DNA of 64,000 bases from Amblyornis subalaris (taxonomy: Eukaryota > Chordata > Aves > Passeriformes > Ptilonorhynchidae), in contig JACAXG010000263.1 in assembly GCA_018881555.1 (NCBI GenBank), positions 1 through 64,000 on the forward strand. Reading direction: 5' to 3'. Under the pieces are notes generated by a model, which saw only the letters and a program-made list of their open reading frames with translations, was not told where the DNA came from and made no database searches. A program made the translations under genes and the position numbers. Below are positions 12,746 through 27,552 of the stretch, one piece after another (the stretch's first letter is position 1; the number at the start of each line of letters is the position of its first letter).

Positions 12746-14612
12746 GTTGGCTGAGATAGAGAGAAAGATGGGACAGGATGGGGCGGGGCACGGTGGGAAG
12801 GGAATTGAGAGCAGAGCAGAAATACAAACAACAAAAATTATTAAAAATGGTTGAAATCCCTTACTGACTTCCTTTTTCACTCTCATATTAAGTATGTTGC
12901 ATTTGTCATCATTCAGCAGATATTTTTACTAGTGATAAAAAGATCAAACAGTTTCAGATTCTACATCATACTCATCTATTTTCCTCCCAGCTGTACCCCC
13001 TAACCCATGATATAAAGGTTTGTGGGCTTTTGGATTACATATAAAGGGAACGATTTTCCTAATTACTTCTGCACATACATACACATACATTTGTATGAGC
13101 AGTGCAGGATGAGGGGCAAGTGGTCAGGTGGAAAGAAAAAATGGGCAGAAATCAGTTATACCAAATTTTCTGTTGTGAGATAGAGTGGTTCATAAATAGT
13201 ATTAAAATGAAAGCAAATATTGAGCTAGTAAAAAAACAAAGTATCTGGAAATTCTTATAAGTTCAATCCTATAATTCTGTCCACAGAGAAATTTAATCAG
13301 TATTTTTTCTTGGTTTTATTTTTTTTCTGCCAGAAAAAAATAGCTTTCAGAACTTTAGTCCAGTCTTTCTTCTGAAACCTCTGTTTAATATTACACATGT
13401 ATGATCTTCATGTTATGATTTAAATTAGAATTTATGATTCTGTCTAGGGGGTATTTTCTGAAAAAAAAAAAAAAAATGCCACTACATCTAATACATTGTG
13501 CTAAAGTACCATGAACATATCTACTGTCAGGGTTTGATGAAGTAAGTAAGGATTTTATACTAGACTGTGTAAACTAACTTGCTTTTTTTGTCAATATCAT
13601 TTCATGCAAAAAAACCTGACCATGAAGTAAGTAATTTTGATACAAGAAAATCTATCACAAGGATTTATAGTGCTGCTACGTTTCAATCAGCTCAGGAGTT
13701 AGCAATTTATAATCTTTTGATCTACTGAAACCAGTCTGGCACAGATCAAAACAACTAAAGAACTGCAGGGTACAAAAACACTCCTTGTAGGAATTAATCT
13801 AATAAAGAAGATACATCATAGAGCTTTATTAAATATTGTAATAAAATATTTGGAAAGGTGAAAGACAAATCCCAAGGGTAGCACAATCTGCTATAGTATA
13901 AAACAAAACAAAACAAATGGTGATTTATGTTTCCAGCTCAAAACTTTTGCATTTACAAAAAGAAAAACTTACTTTAAGATCTGGAGCTTCATAAACAAGT
14001 ACCTCAAGGATCATATTTAGGTTATAAACTCTGCTACTGTAAAAACTATTATTTATTCTTGAACTATTTATGTACAGTAAGGATCTATAGTTGCATTTCT
14101 GAGAGTGCATCTGCATTTTATCCAAAAGATGTAGGTCTACCTTGCTCACAGATCAGANGCGCTGCATGCCACCACTTGAGATACCCCATATATTGTTTAA
14201 TTTATTGCATAAATTAAAGTAATTCTCATTTTTGTGGGATGAAAGGTCGTTTCAAGCTTCATGGTGCTAGCAGGAAAACAGGAAAACACATTGTTTCATA
14301 AAGGACATTTGAACACACCAAGAGTGTTTCAACACTGCTTGAGCACTGAATAATTGGAAGGAGGCAAACTATTTGCGGTTTTACTGCTTAACGAGTGCTT
14401 GTGTAAAGATGGATGGGGGTAAAATTAGAGGAAACTGGGAAGTTACATTCACGTCTTAACAGAAGTTACAACAGTATGGAAATTATAGGGTGAAATGCAG
14501 TTACTAGTCCCTGGAGGGAATGTGGTTGGCATGCTCGAAACTTATGCCACCATGATTCTCCCCACATACAATCTGCAACCTTAAGCACCTGCTAAGGGAA
14601 TGAAATGGAGGG
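12746..14612. other. Unassigned AT-rich sequence
   Basis: No gene or known repeat seen. There is a homopolymer A run at about 13461-13476 and a short AAAAC repeat near 13902-13916. Confidence 0.55.
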
Positions 14613-14670
14613 TGGAGTGGAGTGGAGTGGAGTGGAGTGGAGTGGAGTGGAGTGGAGTGGAGTGGAGTGG
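14613..14670. repeat. (GGAGT)n microsatellite
   Basis: About 11-12 perfect pentamer units, G-rich on the + strand. The regular GG doublets would allow a two-tetrad G-quadruplex. It sits just upstream of an LTR-like segment. Confidence 0.97.
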
Positions 14671-15540
14671 AAACACCGTGTCCAGGCTCTGTTGGAATCC
14701 TTGCAGGAAGGGGAACTCAATGGTACTTTGTAGCTGATAAAAGTCATGGTAGACTTCAACTGAGGGAGAGAGATGTCTTGCTGCTGAAAACTAGCAACTG
14801 TGGCGAAATCGCTCTCCTAGAATGAACTTGGTTCATTATAACCTAATTGTAACTAATGCACAACTCCATCCCAAAGTTACCCACCCCCAGGGTGTGACCA
14901 CCCCTCCCTGGGCAAGCTCTCTGAATTTTATTGACTATATCTTTCAGAGCAAAGCAAGAGAATTTTATACCAACCAGTAATAAAGGTATGTATGACTAAA
15001 GTCACTCGGGTTCCACCGAAACATAAGGAAATAGTATAAAATGAAGCTAGGAATGAGGAGAAGTTAGAGAAGACTCCATCGTAACTTCTGGGACCAGTCA
15101 ACGAGCTGAACCTGTCTTCTTCTCCTTAAGGAAGTCCATCTAGTACGATCCATACTCTACGTGTGCTGATTGATTATCACACACCGGCTTTGATTGGTGA
15201 CTAGAGCTTGTCTGTGTATTGCTTTGAATACATTTTTGCAGTCACATACTGTCACCAGCAATCTTTGAACCTTAACTTTTCACAATTTTCTGTTATCTTT
15301 TTGTATAATAAAGAGTCTTATTCCCTATGTGTCAGTGTCCTTCAAGGACACTGGCAGCCACCGGCAGCAGGTAACTTACTCGAATAAAAGTGTGGAGACC
15401 TGGGAGGGACTCTGTCTTGTGCTGTTGGCTTGTGACCCTGAACAAGTTGATCGCCTTCGGAACCACCAGGCTNCTGAGTGGGAAGTCCTCATAATGGGTT
15501 GGGCACAAGAGTCTTAGCTTTCCAAAGCAAGTGGACACAT
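14671..15540 (+). mobile_element. LTR-like segment (unclassified)
   Basis: This stretch has clearly higher G+C than its surroundings. It carries LTR-like signals in order on the + strand: a GTATAAAATG TATA-like box (about 15034), ATTGATTATC and GATTGGTGA elements (15170-15203), then a TATAATAAAG polyadenylation signal (about 15304-15313) followed by a GT-rich tail and a U5-like block up to about 15540. I could not find convincing TG...CA ends or a target duplication, so limits are approximate. It could instead be another old interspersed repeat. No retroviral coding sequence is seen. Confidence 0.4.
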
Positions 15541-18500
15541 ATGATATCTTTCCAATAGCCTTATTGAAAACTTTCTTAATTACATATACAGGAANGTTTT
15601 GCTATATTTGGGGTTGGTTGAGTGTGTATTAATTTCCTAGTAGATAGTTTTCTTTCATTAATGTTGCCCAAGACAGATGAGATTATAATTGTTACTCATA
15701 GTTCAGAGTGTTCATGTGACCATACTGTGACCATGGACAAAAATAGATAAATTTTGCATATCATTTGTATCTACCTCAAGCAGAGTGTAATTGTACTCTT
15801 CTGAAAACTATCGTTGCCTATAAGTTACAAAAAGAATAGAGACATTTAGCTCAGCTCCAGGGGCAGATGTCCATTTGTCTATAACCTATTTCCTAGGTGA
15901 AATCAGTCTTATTCCCTGCCTTTTAATCTAATCCTAAATAAATTTTTATCTTTATTCAATGCAATGAACTGTAGTATTTAAATGAGATGTAAAAATTAGG
16001 CATATTTTCATTTTGTGTTCTTTCTACATTACAAAATAGAAAACTATAGAAACCGCTTAAGATCACTGAACACAGAAGACACCTAAGAGTGACAAGCTTC
16101 ATAAGTTAATTGCTTCTTTGAGTATGTAAAATTTACCAGCATGAATTCAAGTGATATAAAAACTTAATGGGCGTTTCAGAAAATCTTATTTGCAACCCAG
16201 TTGCTTAAGTCCTTTAAAAACATACCCTACATGGATCTTTGGATGGGATTTATCTGGCCAGTTGAAGATGTATATTCTCTAGTCCCACTAGAACCAGTGA
16301 GTCTTTTCTCCTTTAAGAGATAGTTTCACAGTAAAATATGTATTGTTGTGATGTAAAAGTCCACCATAAAATATACTAAATATATTCTAAATATGCATTT
16401 ATTTCCTAAAAAAATATAGAAGGAATCAAGGAAACTAGCTTTGATGTATGTACCTACATTTATTCAGATGTATACAAGCTTTCTGTCCACGTTTCTTTCA
16501 ATGACTTTGCAGTGACCAAAAAGGTTGGGCAGAACAATAGTTCTTTAGCAAAGGTGATCATGTGGCAAAGAAGAACCTCAAATGACAATCTTTGTCAGTG
16601 TAATGGTACGTACTTCAGCCATGTATTCTTAGGAAGTTGTCCCTTCAAACTGAATATTATTTTTAATGAGGGTGTTTAACTCCCAAAATTCACCACATTT
16701 GCCAAGGGCTATGACAACCTGACCCTGACTCTATTTAACACAGTATGATAAAATTTAAAAATTAAATCTTACACCTTATTCGGATAACAAGCTACTAAAA
16801 ATGTTTCATTGAGGAATAATTCCCTTAGCTTAATGCATAACCATGGCACTTATTTGTACACAGTATAATTTTCAATATTAATCCATTAGCCCCAGAGGGA
16901 AAATGAGCCTGGGTCTTTTTAAAATATTGACCTTCACTACATCAAGCACTTCTGCAGTAATCTGGCCATTCAAATAATANTCAATAGACTAATTTTTATT
17001 TATAATGATAGCATAAGTCTCATTTAGGATAAAAAATTTNTTATAAACCAGAAAGGAATAAATTATAGCCAAGTTTTTTTCAAAAATAATGGTTGCAATT
17101 TATCCTGGGTGGCAATTTAGAAAATATATTTTTTCCAGATTAGTCTGTATTTAATAAGGCAACTAACACTACACTGCAGGTATCAACTCAANCGTCTCTC
17201 TCAGATGTATGTTAAAATATATACATATTTCTCTTTGATTGCAATTTAAATCACCATCTCTACAAGAAATAACATTCCTCTGGAAGTAAATACCACTTGC
17301 AGATATAGACCTTGTGCTGGAAGGCCCAATAACATTCGCCATTTTGAAGCACAAAACCCCAGGCTTCCTGATGCTCTGGATTTTATCCAAGTTTGCATGG
17401 TATTCAGTGAAAATTAAAGATTCAATTATTTTAAGAACCTGAAATGCAGTATTTTTTGTTTTCCTTTTGAAAGAAAGTTTTCTGTCTAAGCTATCTGAAG
17501 CATTATCTGATAAGCTTCACATATTTTACTAAAGATTCTTGCTGTTCTTCTTGAAAGTACATNGGTCAGAGAGTGCATTTCTTCATGATATCTGGTTGAC
17601 AATAACCATGACAAAGACCAAGTTAACAACCATCTGAGGACAAATTTCAAGACAAATTATAGACATCTGAGAATGACCTGGGTTCATCAGGTCTAAGCAA
17701 ATTACATAAAGGATAAAAGGTACTTTTAAATNGCAAATGCACAGTTTCCAGTTGATTATTCCTGTCTACATACAAATAATCTGGTTTGCTCTAGGGACCG
17801 GATTTTTTTAAAAGAATCAAAAAATCTGAAGAGCTGCATTGCCAGATCCTCCCCAGGCATTTGTTAAATTGTTATGAAGTATTTGCTATCTGCTAGTCAG
17901 AGTTGCTCTTTTCTGGAGAATGAGGGCATCCATTTAGCACTGGAGTTCCCATTGTCTTACCTGCTACATCTCAGCAATGTCAGAAACATTGAGGATTCTC
18001 CTTTTTTGCTTGTAAAAATTCTACAATACTTGTCTTGATCTATACGATATAGTGCTCCATTTTTAAATAGTCAAGTGAGCCGTGCCCATTTCTATATCCA
18101 CCAAAGTGACTTTCTCTTAAACAACTACTTTTTCCTCATATGCATAACCAGGTCAGGTAAATTCTACAGCAAAGGGCCGGTTTCTAACTTAAATATTCTG
18201 GTATCACTCCAGTTGATATAATTGAGAGTGGCACACACATATCCTTCAGCATGGGAGAAATTTCCTTGCTTTTTAAATCTGCACTTGGGAGAGCAAAAAT
18301 TGTAATATCTAGTGATGTGTTCAGACTTGAATCCCTGGAATATCCTTCTTCCTCACTCCTTTAGAGGCTAAATTCATACATCACAATTTANATAAATGTT
18401 ACATTTTTGCAGCACAAGTACTAAACGATGCTTTTCAAATTACAATAATGTATTGTATGAACGAATGTGTTTTACTTGTTATTAACAGAATAGAAATAAG

Positions 18501-21500
18501 ATAAAGAGAATTGCTCGACTGATTTCTTTGCTTTCCTCATTATAGCAAGTAATGTACATATGAAAATATCTCATTTAAGTTATTCTGAGATTTTTGTTNT
18601 GCATCTAAACCAGATTTGATAGTTTGTATATTAGTTGATGCAAAACATCAGATGCAAATCACAAATTAATTTATCTTCAGATCCAAAAATGTGTGAAAGC
18701 AATTATTAGGCAGAGAAGGGATTCACAGACTTAATTATTCAAAGTGCGTACTCTTCTTCCATATGTTTACATTTGCTGTGTAAGGGAAGACCAGTGGCTT
18801 TAATTTAAAACCAAATTTTGATCCAACTTTAATGAAGACAATCCTTCTGTTTTAGTTCCTTTCAATGTTTTCTGTACTACTACAATACTTTTTCATATTC
18901 AGTTACAGAAAAAAAATAAAAAAGCCTTAAGATTCAGGAACTGACACTAGTGGGCACTCTTAATCCATGGTACTTTTGAAAACAATTATTCTGCCAAAAA
19001 AAAAAAAAAAGTGAAAAGTCTTCCTAGTGCAAAGACAGAAATTAATATCACAGAAAAAAATTACTGTGGGTAAATACTAAAGAGTGATATGTTGTTTTGT
19101 GTTAAAATGTAGGAGTCTGAGCAAGCGAAATGTTAGCTTATCTACCACTTTCTTCATAACGGTTCATTACGCACATGTCAATGTGAATATTTTTTACTGT
19201 ATATCAATATTAGGGAGAAACTGGGGAACTTTTGAGACATTAAATGAATGAGAGAAAAGACATTATAACCTGTTATACCAGAACCTTTCCTTCCACTTGC
19301 TTCTGCCTTTACCTGGGATAGGATAAGAAATTATTCTTTGGCTTTGTGGAGCACAACATTTGATATTTGAGCCTGACCGTGATGCCTCCTTCATGCTTAA
19401 TTGTTTTTTAAAGTCTTTGCAAGATCCATCAGTCAATTCTCTATAATTTTAATACACCTTTTTGCCATTTNCAGGATATTTATCTGTAATACTTATTCAG
19501 GAAGATTATTCTCGTAATAAGCATAGCAAATAGAATGATGCTTACCTTATTCTCATCTTTCTGGACATCCAAGAAGNGCAAGGCTGTAATATTAAACAGT
19601 AACACAGATATTTGTAATTATTTACTACATTTATCTAATATAGATGGAAGGTTGAAAGGACTAAGACTCAAAGGACTGGGACTCAAATGTGAGGAATAAA
19701 TGGGATGTATATGACATTAGCACATAGTCACAAAAGGGGATCTAATGGTATTAAGAAAATGTCTCTATTCCTTCTCAAAAAGGGTGACTGATTCAACCTT
19801 TATGTACCATTAGGTAGAAATTTTGTTCAAGCTAAGTTGTTCATATTTCATTAATACTTTTGATTATAGCTGTCTTGATAAGATCCACCTTTTATGCTGA
19901 GCTCCCTGCTGGCTGGAGACTGACAAATTATGCTAGAATAAAGTAGTCGAATCATAACTGAGTAGTCCGCTGGCAACAGGATGAGTTTATGCCAGGATAT
20001 ATAGCATTTGAAAGAAGCAATAGTAATGATAGACCATTGATANACCATTGAAAATATTAATCTGGAAAACAGAAAATTCCAGATAAGAACAATGAATTAC
20101 CTGTGTAAGAGAGAAGGTAAGGAAAGAAGCAGATCCCCACACCCCACCTATGGGAAAGATTTGAACGATGGTCTCCTTTTGTAAAGAGGAGAGCAGATAG
20201 TGGAACTCAGAAAGAACTTAGAGGAGATGAGGTGAGCTGACAGGGTGACTCTATGCTCTGCAAAAAGGGATATCTTGCTCTTCCCCAAGGCTCATACTCA
20301 GTTCTCCTCTGTCCTTCTCTTTGCCTGACCACACACTACCTCATTCCAATTTACTAGTTTGGCAAATAGCTAATCCCACAAGTGAAACAGAAAACAGTTT
20401 TCTGACAGTCTAGTGAGCTGAATGAACTTGGTATTTCATTAACCAAATGTCATTTCCACCAAAAAGGAAGGAGGGGAAAGAGTTTCCTATGAATGTTGAA
20501 GGTTAAGAAAAAACAGGGAGGTGGAGATCCTTCCTTTGCAGTGGCAAAGTCTGTTAACTTGACTCAAACATCTTGATAAAAGCAACAGTATAAGAGCAAA
20601 GGGAAGTAACATAAAAAGACTCCACTTCCCATTTTAATGTCCCTACAAAAATCTTGAATAATCACAGTTTAAAATTAAGAGGTTTGTCTACAGAATTCCC
20701 TCACTATATTTGTGTTTCTTGCCTTCACAGGATGTAAAGATGCTGTAATGACTTCAACCAATACCTAGAACTTGCTGTCTTTGGAGAGGTCTGGGAAAAC
20801 AATCAAATAAGTGAATGAAAAACCCCAAAACAAAACCAAGGAAACAAAATCAAATTTAGCTACTTTCAGAGTTTGGAAATTTGGTATCAGGTACACATAC
20901 CGAACATAACCGAACTGTTCTACTAAGAAACCCTTCCCTTTGGTGTTCTAATCAAAGAGATTTATATAACGTAATAAAGAACAGTAAGATCAGAGATACA
21001 AAAAGAACCTCAATGTTTTCCTTTTGTTTACTACACTTCACAAAATTAGTAAGACATTTGTTATATGAAATTGCAGTCTTCAAAATGTTCTCTTAAAGTA
21101 AATCACTACCAGGCAAATCTTGCAACCTGTTCCAGTCAGAAGCATAAATTTTGAAATTCATAACAAATAATTATAATGTGCATGATTATAATATTGTATG
21201 GAAAAGTAACTGAAGACAGATTAACCATGTTAACACTTCTATGACAATAGGCCTTGCTGAAACTACCTGCATCACACCATAAAGTAGTGACAATAATGGA
21301 AACATGATCTACAGACTCCAAAAGTGATACTTTTCCACAGAGATAAAAATGTCGAGAAAGAGTTGTGCCATGGTCTTGCTTCACTATTGTTCTGCAGAAA
21401 TTTCTCACACATTGGAAAGACAACCCCAGACACTGTAGATTTGGGAGAGGAATCCAATTTCTATCCTGAAGTACACTGAAATTCAGCCTTTATCTGTCAT

Positions 21501-21581
21501 CTTGTTTAGACTTTACTTAAGTCTATGAGACTGTATCTTCCTTTAACAAATTATTTTACTTATTTAAATAACAAGAGAGAT
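15541..21581. other. Unassigned AT-rich sequence
   Basis: About 6 kb with no recognised gene, RNA or interspersed repeat. It has homopolymer A runs (for example 18997-19011) and two short direct duplications, a roughly 16-bp near-repeat at 19660-19690 and a 12-bp one at 20033-20052. Open stretches are at most about 73 codons and look random. Confidence 0.55.
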
Positions 21582-22016
21582 ATGAAGCTACTGGACAGAG
21601 CCCAGAAATAGGCCACTGAGAGAATAAGGGAGGGGAGCATCTCACATATGAGGAAAGGTTGACAGAAGTGGGACTGCTTATCCTGGAGAAGAGCAGCCCT
21701 AAAGGGATGGCATGCAAGTATGTAAATATATGATGGAAGGGTATGAAGAGGACAGAGCCAGCCTCTTTTCAGTGGTGCACAGTGACAGGACCAGAGGCAA
21801 TAGGCACAAATCGAAACACAGGAGGTTCTGCCTGAACTTCAGGAAACACTTTTTCACTGTGGGGATGACTGAGAAGTGAGGCAAGTTGCCTGGGGAGATT
21901 GTGGAGTCTTCATGCTTGGAGATATTCAAAAGCTGCCTGGACATGTTCCAGGGTGTTGAACAAGATGACCTCCAGAGGTACCTTCCAACCTCAACCATTC
22001 TGTGATTTTTTGATTC
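21582..22016 (+). mobile_element. CR1 LINE, 3' portion
   Basis: Starts in the ORF2 C-terminal block, passes through 'gtggtgcacagtgacaggacc' (21773-21793) and 'gcctggacatgttcc' (21935-21949), and ends with 'ccttccaacctcaacc' and ATTCTGTGATTTTTTGATTC. The coding frame is broken by stops and indels. The octamer tail makes the + orientation certain. Confidence 0.9.
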
Positions 22017-25000
22017 TCAGAATTATTCAGCTACATCTATATAGTGGAGATGAGTATCAAATTCATGAGTTTTGGTAAAAGAGTGATTTTGAAAGAGTTC
22101 ACTGCTGCTCTTAATGAGAGGCATGCATTACACAGAAGATGTTGAGTGAAGGTTAATACTGCAAAAGGACATGCCAGCATATATAACTATTACTGCTATT
22201 GCTGGAGACAATGCTAATTCCATTGAATCTTTTCAACTCAAAAAAAAAAAAAAAATGCGTGCACTAGAAAATTAGTTTTGTATGGGTATTTACTTGCTTT
22301 CTTGTAACTAGAACATTGTCTTGATTAACTGATGAAAACTACCATAATAAAAATAAGAATTTTCTGGTTTGCTTTATACCAAGGGAATTTGGACTGGTAT
22401 AAAATAGATTACATTATGTAAATGAACTGCTGTGCAAGTAATCCTGCTTAATTAAATTTGCAACTATAAAATATAATTGTTTAAATAAATACCCCTACCT
22501 ATTATTAAGTGTTGATTATAAAATAACAACAATAAAAATTCACATCTAAAAATATTTGAAAATTTTATAACTTGATACACTTTAGCAGGGTTTTTTTTTC
22601 CCTAGCTGATTTTAGAGTAGAAAATTCTTTGATGGTCATATGGAAAGGCTAAAGTTTTATTTATGCTACATTTTGGCTGGGAAATCAATTGATTAGATTT
22701 GAATGAGGTAGGTAGATAAGCAGTTAAATCCCTGTGAAGATCTATTGATTTCTTTCTTACAGTGTTACCTAAAGAAATGGAAATTTTGTGAATAAATATT
22801 AAAAGGTTATTCTGCATACTGGAACAAAACTAGAATTGAGGCATTCTGCATTGTTGCTAATAAGGAACTTTGTAGTAACCTGAAATTCCAATTTTTTCCA
22901 TACTGAATAAATAGACAAGAAAATTACACATTAATTAAGATATTCCCATGTTGACTTGCTTTTTACTATTGAAGTTTTTCATAGTCTGCTTCTTCAATTA
23001 CCTTCTGGGATGTTTCTTATTTAGACAGGATCCTGCAGGGCTCACTGCTGAGATTGTTTGGCTCTGCAGAAATTCACATCAACTTTAAAACCCAACCATT
23101 TAGATGCACTTTTTCTAGCAAACAAGTGAAGTAGAAGATGAGGGCTTGTACCCAGCTAGGTCTCAACACAGTATGCTTGAACTCAGAATCATTCTAGTTA
23201 CTCTAGACTAGACACAGTTATATTGAGCATTAAATGAGTGTCTAAGTGAAATGCTGTTGTTTGCTATTCCTGGTATAGGGTTTCAGAAATCTGACTTCAA
23301 GGAGCTTCCAGGAAGCTCTATCAAAAGTCATGAGGAATTAACTTCCTTTCTATTGATTCAGATGTGACATTATCCCAATTCACAAAAGAATGCAATTTAA
23401 ATAGTTATTAAAAATGATCTGCCTGCTGCAATCTGTACCACAAGTTCCGATTACTTTTAACACTAACTTGACTTTTTTGAGAATTTTTTTCTGGGAGAAA
23501 CAAGGCCTTTGTTATTGAAAGTTCTTTACCATTGATACTGGTGCCATGCAATTGAATTCTGAACCAACTATTGGTGTCCAAGAAATAGTTGCAAATAACT
23601 GTATGACATATATAATCAATATTTACATGCATTGAAAAATTTACTTTGATATTTCTTTAAAATATTAAAAATGCTTTTAAGTTGTCATTTTTTTTTGTGA
23701 TTTATGTTTTTTAGGTAAAGCTCAGTGTCATTATAAAAGAATGATTTTCAGCACTTCAATTCCTTTTGTTTCACTTGTTGCTTGATTTATCAGAATATCC
23801 TTAATCTATACTAGTTTCTAATATGACTTTCTAAGTCTCTATCCCTTTGGAATACAATTGATTTATCCTTTGCAATGTATCATGCAGACATTTCAGTCCA
23901 CTTTGCCATCATATATTTCACTGTTTTATGTGGGGGGTTGGGGTTCTTTTGTTAAAGCACNTTAGTATTTAAAAAATTGCATTAATGAGCTCACCTTTCA
24001 GACACCACACATTTTTGCAATACATTACTTGGACTGTTTGTCCAAACATTCTCAAAACTACTGTGTTAGGTTTTGGTTTTGGTTTAAACTGAGCTTTGCA
24101 ATGCACCCACGAATTGTTACTTTCACATGCCGAAGATGAGGAGAGTCAGATACAAAACTAAGTTCAGAAAACTCTGAGTGTAAATCTTGGTCCCATTAAA
24201 ATTTAACTAAATTTTATCCTTTTACTTTTGATTTTTAAATTTTAATTTCAAATAAAATTCATTATGTTCTGGGTGTTTGCCCTTGTCTTGACATCACAGT
24301 ACATTGTATCACTGAGAAAATTTTAATCTCCTAAACCAAACCAAAACACTTACAACCCCCCAAAATGAAGTGTTAACATAATTTGCATAAGTATGAAGAA
24401 AAACAATCAAACTCTAACATTAAATTCAGGCTTGGTTTCCCAAAACACATAAACATATCACCAATTTTTCATTACTTTGATTATCACTGAACTCCAGGAT
24501 GGTGTAGAATTGACTTGTATATATTTGCACACAGGCATTGATTAACTTAACTAATATCCACACTGAGCAATAGTAAAGTGTCTAGGCAAGTCATTGGATC
24601 TTTTTTACATTTTCTGACATTATAGACTTGTTTGCATAAAAATAACAAAAAACTAACCCCAGTCCTCACCAGTAAGACAATTATGGTTGATTAACAGACT
24701 AATTTCTATATAAGGAATTATTACCCTGCCCATTAAACAAATTTTTCTGGGGTTTTGGGTGTTCGTTTGTTTGGTTTTTTGTGATTTTTTGGGTTTTTTT
24801 GTGTGTGAGACTGTCTAGGCTTTGTCCTGTGAAGGATGTTTAGGTATACTTCTTATTTTTCCTTTAAGATGCAAATTTAAGAAAATAGTCTTCAGGGTAG
24901 CCAAAAGGTTTAAGGATCTTTTATTTAGTGAAAATATAGACTGAAAATATAGACTTACTTGATTCTTTGAGGGAATTGATCACCTAATCTGTTAGATTAG

Positions 25001-26654
25001 ATATTGATTACTTAGCCAATTAAATCTTAAATTAAAATAGCTACAGGTTTTACTTGTCCTCTTTTCAATCCATAGCATGCATCTCACTTCAGTATTCTTG
25101 GATATTTAAGAGGGGTTGGGATTTTTTTGTTTTCTTTTTTTTTTAAAGTTTTCCATACTGATCTATGAAGACTTACCTGACTGATTTTATTTGAAGATTG
25201 AAAGATGCTTAAAATAAAGGCTTTAGGGGAATAATCAGGAAACAGGAGGTTCTGTAATCTGTTTTCTATAGTTATTAGATTCTGAGGTAAAATTCTGATC
25301 TTAAGCATATATAGAAAAAATTCTGTGATACAATAAATTCCATATGATAAGTTATCGTCTGAGCAAGTTAATGCAAGTCTGAATTAAATATCTTCATTTC
25401 TGTCATGCTGTGATACAGGTCAGAATAAGCACTTTATATTCTTCCTATGCTTAAAAAACCTTTAGTGGATAAATCCCAATAAAAGACCTCAGCAGTCATC
25501 CAGCTGCATATATTCAAAATGTTCAATTAGCATATTTCCCTAAAACGATGTTAACAAGGTATTCACTGGATACAATGGAACCAGTGGTGGTGAGGTGGGT
25601 GATTATGCTGCCTTTTACAGTTCTAGTAGGCATGTGAAAAGTGAGTGTCTTGCATACAAAAAAAAAAAAATATTATTATTGGCAATGATTTAAGAACAAA
25701 GCTCCATTAACGTACAATGCACAGGAGATCCAATTCTATTCCTGTTTCCACTGAAGTCAGAATACAGAATATCTGACAAGGTATGCAAAAAAAAATTAAT
25801 TTTTCTTCAATACTCAATCAAAGTTGATATGTCAGTGTTTAGTGTCAGAGACGTAAAATTTAAAAAATATGAATGAGTTTTATTTCTAATTATGTGTCAT
25901 CATTTTAATTGTATTCACAGTAGATCTAATTCCAGTTTAATAGCGTCAGTTGGCCATTCTCAGATAATTTACTGTCCTTTAAGTTTCATGCCCTGTGTCC
26001 AAATTTCTGTGACTGAGTTTTTATTCCTATTAATTGGAGCTAGCTTTACAACTGCTATTTAAACTTCACAAAAAGTTATGAGTTGTGTCTGTAATTTCAA
26101 TATTTTTTTTGCTTGTCGAATGTAGCATGCATTCCTAAGAATAGCTACAGCTTCATAATTGTTCCTAATAGCCACTGAAGTACTGAATTATTGTGAGGAA
26201 GATATGGCGTAGTACCTAATCTCTTTTTTTTTCTTTTTTTAACAATATCTTTTGAAATTAATTGCTTTTAGTTTTATCATAGTTACTATGTGTCTATGAG
26301 GACGGAAGCCGAGTCTAATCTCTTTTTCTCATGTTTTTAACTAGCTAATTTGAATCACTATTGTGTTAGCTGATGAGAAACAAGTGTATTAGCTCAGACA
26401 TCTCCTCACACCTTTATACCTGAAGAGTGCTCTTCACTTTTACCTCATTATTTCTTTGCAAGACAAGACAGAAAAATTCTTCGGTTCTAGCATGTAAAAT
26501 GCAGGAGGAAGTTATTGATCATTTCTATGAGGTATTTGCAGTATACAGAAAGAAGAAAAAGAAAGTTGTTTCAGGGCAGGCAGTTTCAAATAAAGGCTGG
26601 TTAAATATGGTCACAAGAAATTGCCACTATAATTTTCGTTATGTAGCTAAATGG
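22017..26654. other. Unassigned AT-rich sequence
   Basis: About 4.6 kb with no recognised gene or repeat family. T/G-rich low-complexity sequence lies at 24748-24803. A 14-bp tandem near-duplication lies near 24931-24958. Confidence 0.55.
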
Positions 26655-27552
26655 GATCTGTCCTAAGCAGATGACATCAAACTGAGAGTTGCAGTTCATA
26701 TGCTTAAGGGATGAGACACAATCCAGAGGGACCTTCATAGGCTTCAGAAGTGCACCCTTGTGAACATTGTGACGTTCAACAAGGCCAAGTGCAAGATCTT
26801 GTACGTGGGTCACGGTAACCCCCAAATATTAGTACAGACTGGGGAATGAATGGATTGAGAGCAGCCTTGCTGAGAAGAACTCGGAAGTGATGGTGGATGA
26901 AAAATTGAATATGAGCCAGCAATGAACTTGCAGCCAAGAAAACCAATCATATCCTGAGTTGCATAAAAAGAAGTGGGGTCAGCACATCAAAGGGAGGGAT
27001 TCTTCCTCTCTGTTCTCATGACACCTCACCTGCAGTAGTGTTGAGCTCTGGGGTCTGCAGCAGAAAGATAAGAACATGTTGGAACAGGTCCAGAGGAGAG
27101 CCATAAAATGGACAGAGGAATGAAACACCTCCTATGAAAAAAGGCTGAGAAAGTTGGGGTGGTTCAGCCTGGAGAAGAGAAGGCTCTGTCTTGCTGCAGC
27201 CTTTCAATAATTACAGTGGGCTTGTAAAAAAGATGGAGAGAGACTTTTTAGCAGGAATGCAGTCATAGGTCAAGGGAAACAGTTTTCAGCTGAAAGAGGA
27301 TATGCCCTGGTTTCAGCTGGGGTAGACTGGACATAAGGAAGTAATGCTTTATAGTCAGGGAGGTAAGACAATGGAACAGGTTGCCCAGAGAAGTTGTGGG
27401 TGCCCCATCCTACGAAGTGTTCAAAGTCAGGTTTGAGGGTGCTTTGAGCAACCTGACCTAGTGCAAGGTGTCTCTGCCTACAGCAGGGGGGCTGAAGTAT
27501 ATGCTTTGAAGGTCCCTTTNGAATTGAAATATTCTGTGATTCTATGATTTAC
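26655..27552 (+). mobile_element. CR1 LINE, from the reverse-transcriptase active site to the 3' end
   Basis: The copy begins at 'gcagatgacatcaaactgag' (26668-26687), which encodes the A-D-D part of the F-A-D-D reverse-transcriptase motif. It continues through the 'atgagccagcaatgaactt' and 'ggttcagcctggagaagagaagg' blocks. Its tail reads 'ggtccctttngaattgaaat' then ATTCTGTGATTCTATGATT. Stops and indels are frequent, so it is inactive. A stretch of about 20 bases at 27304-27325, between the 'gctgaaagagga' and 'actggacataagga' parts of CR1, does not belong to the family as I know it and resembles the start of an avian LTR. Confidence 0.9.
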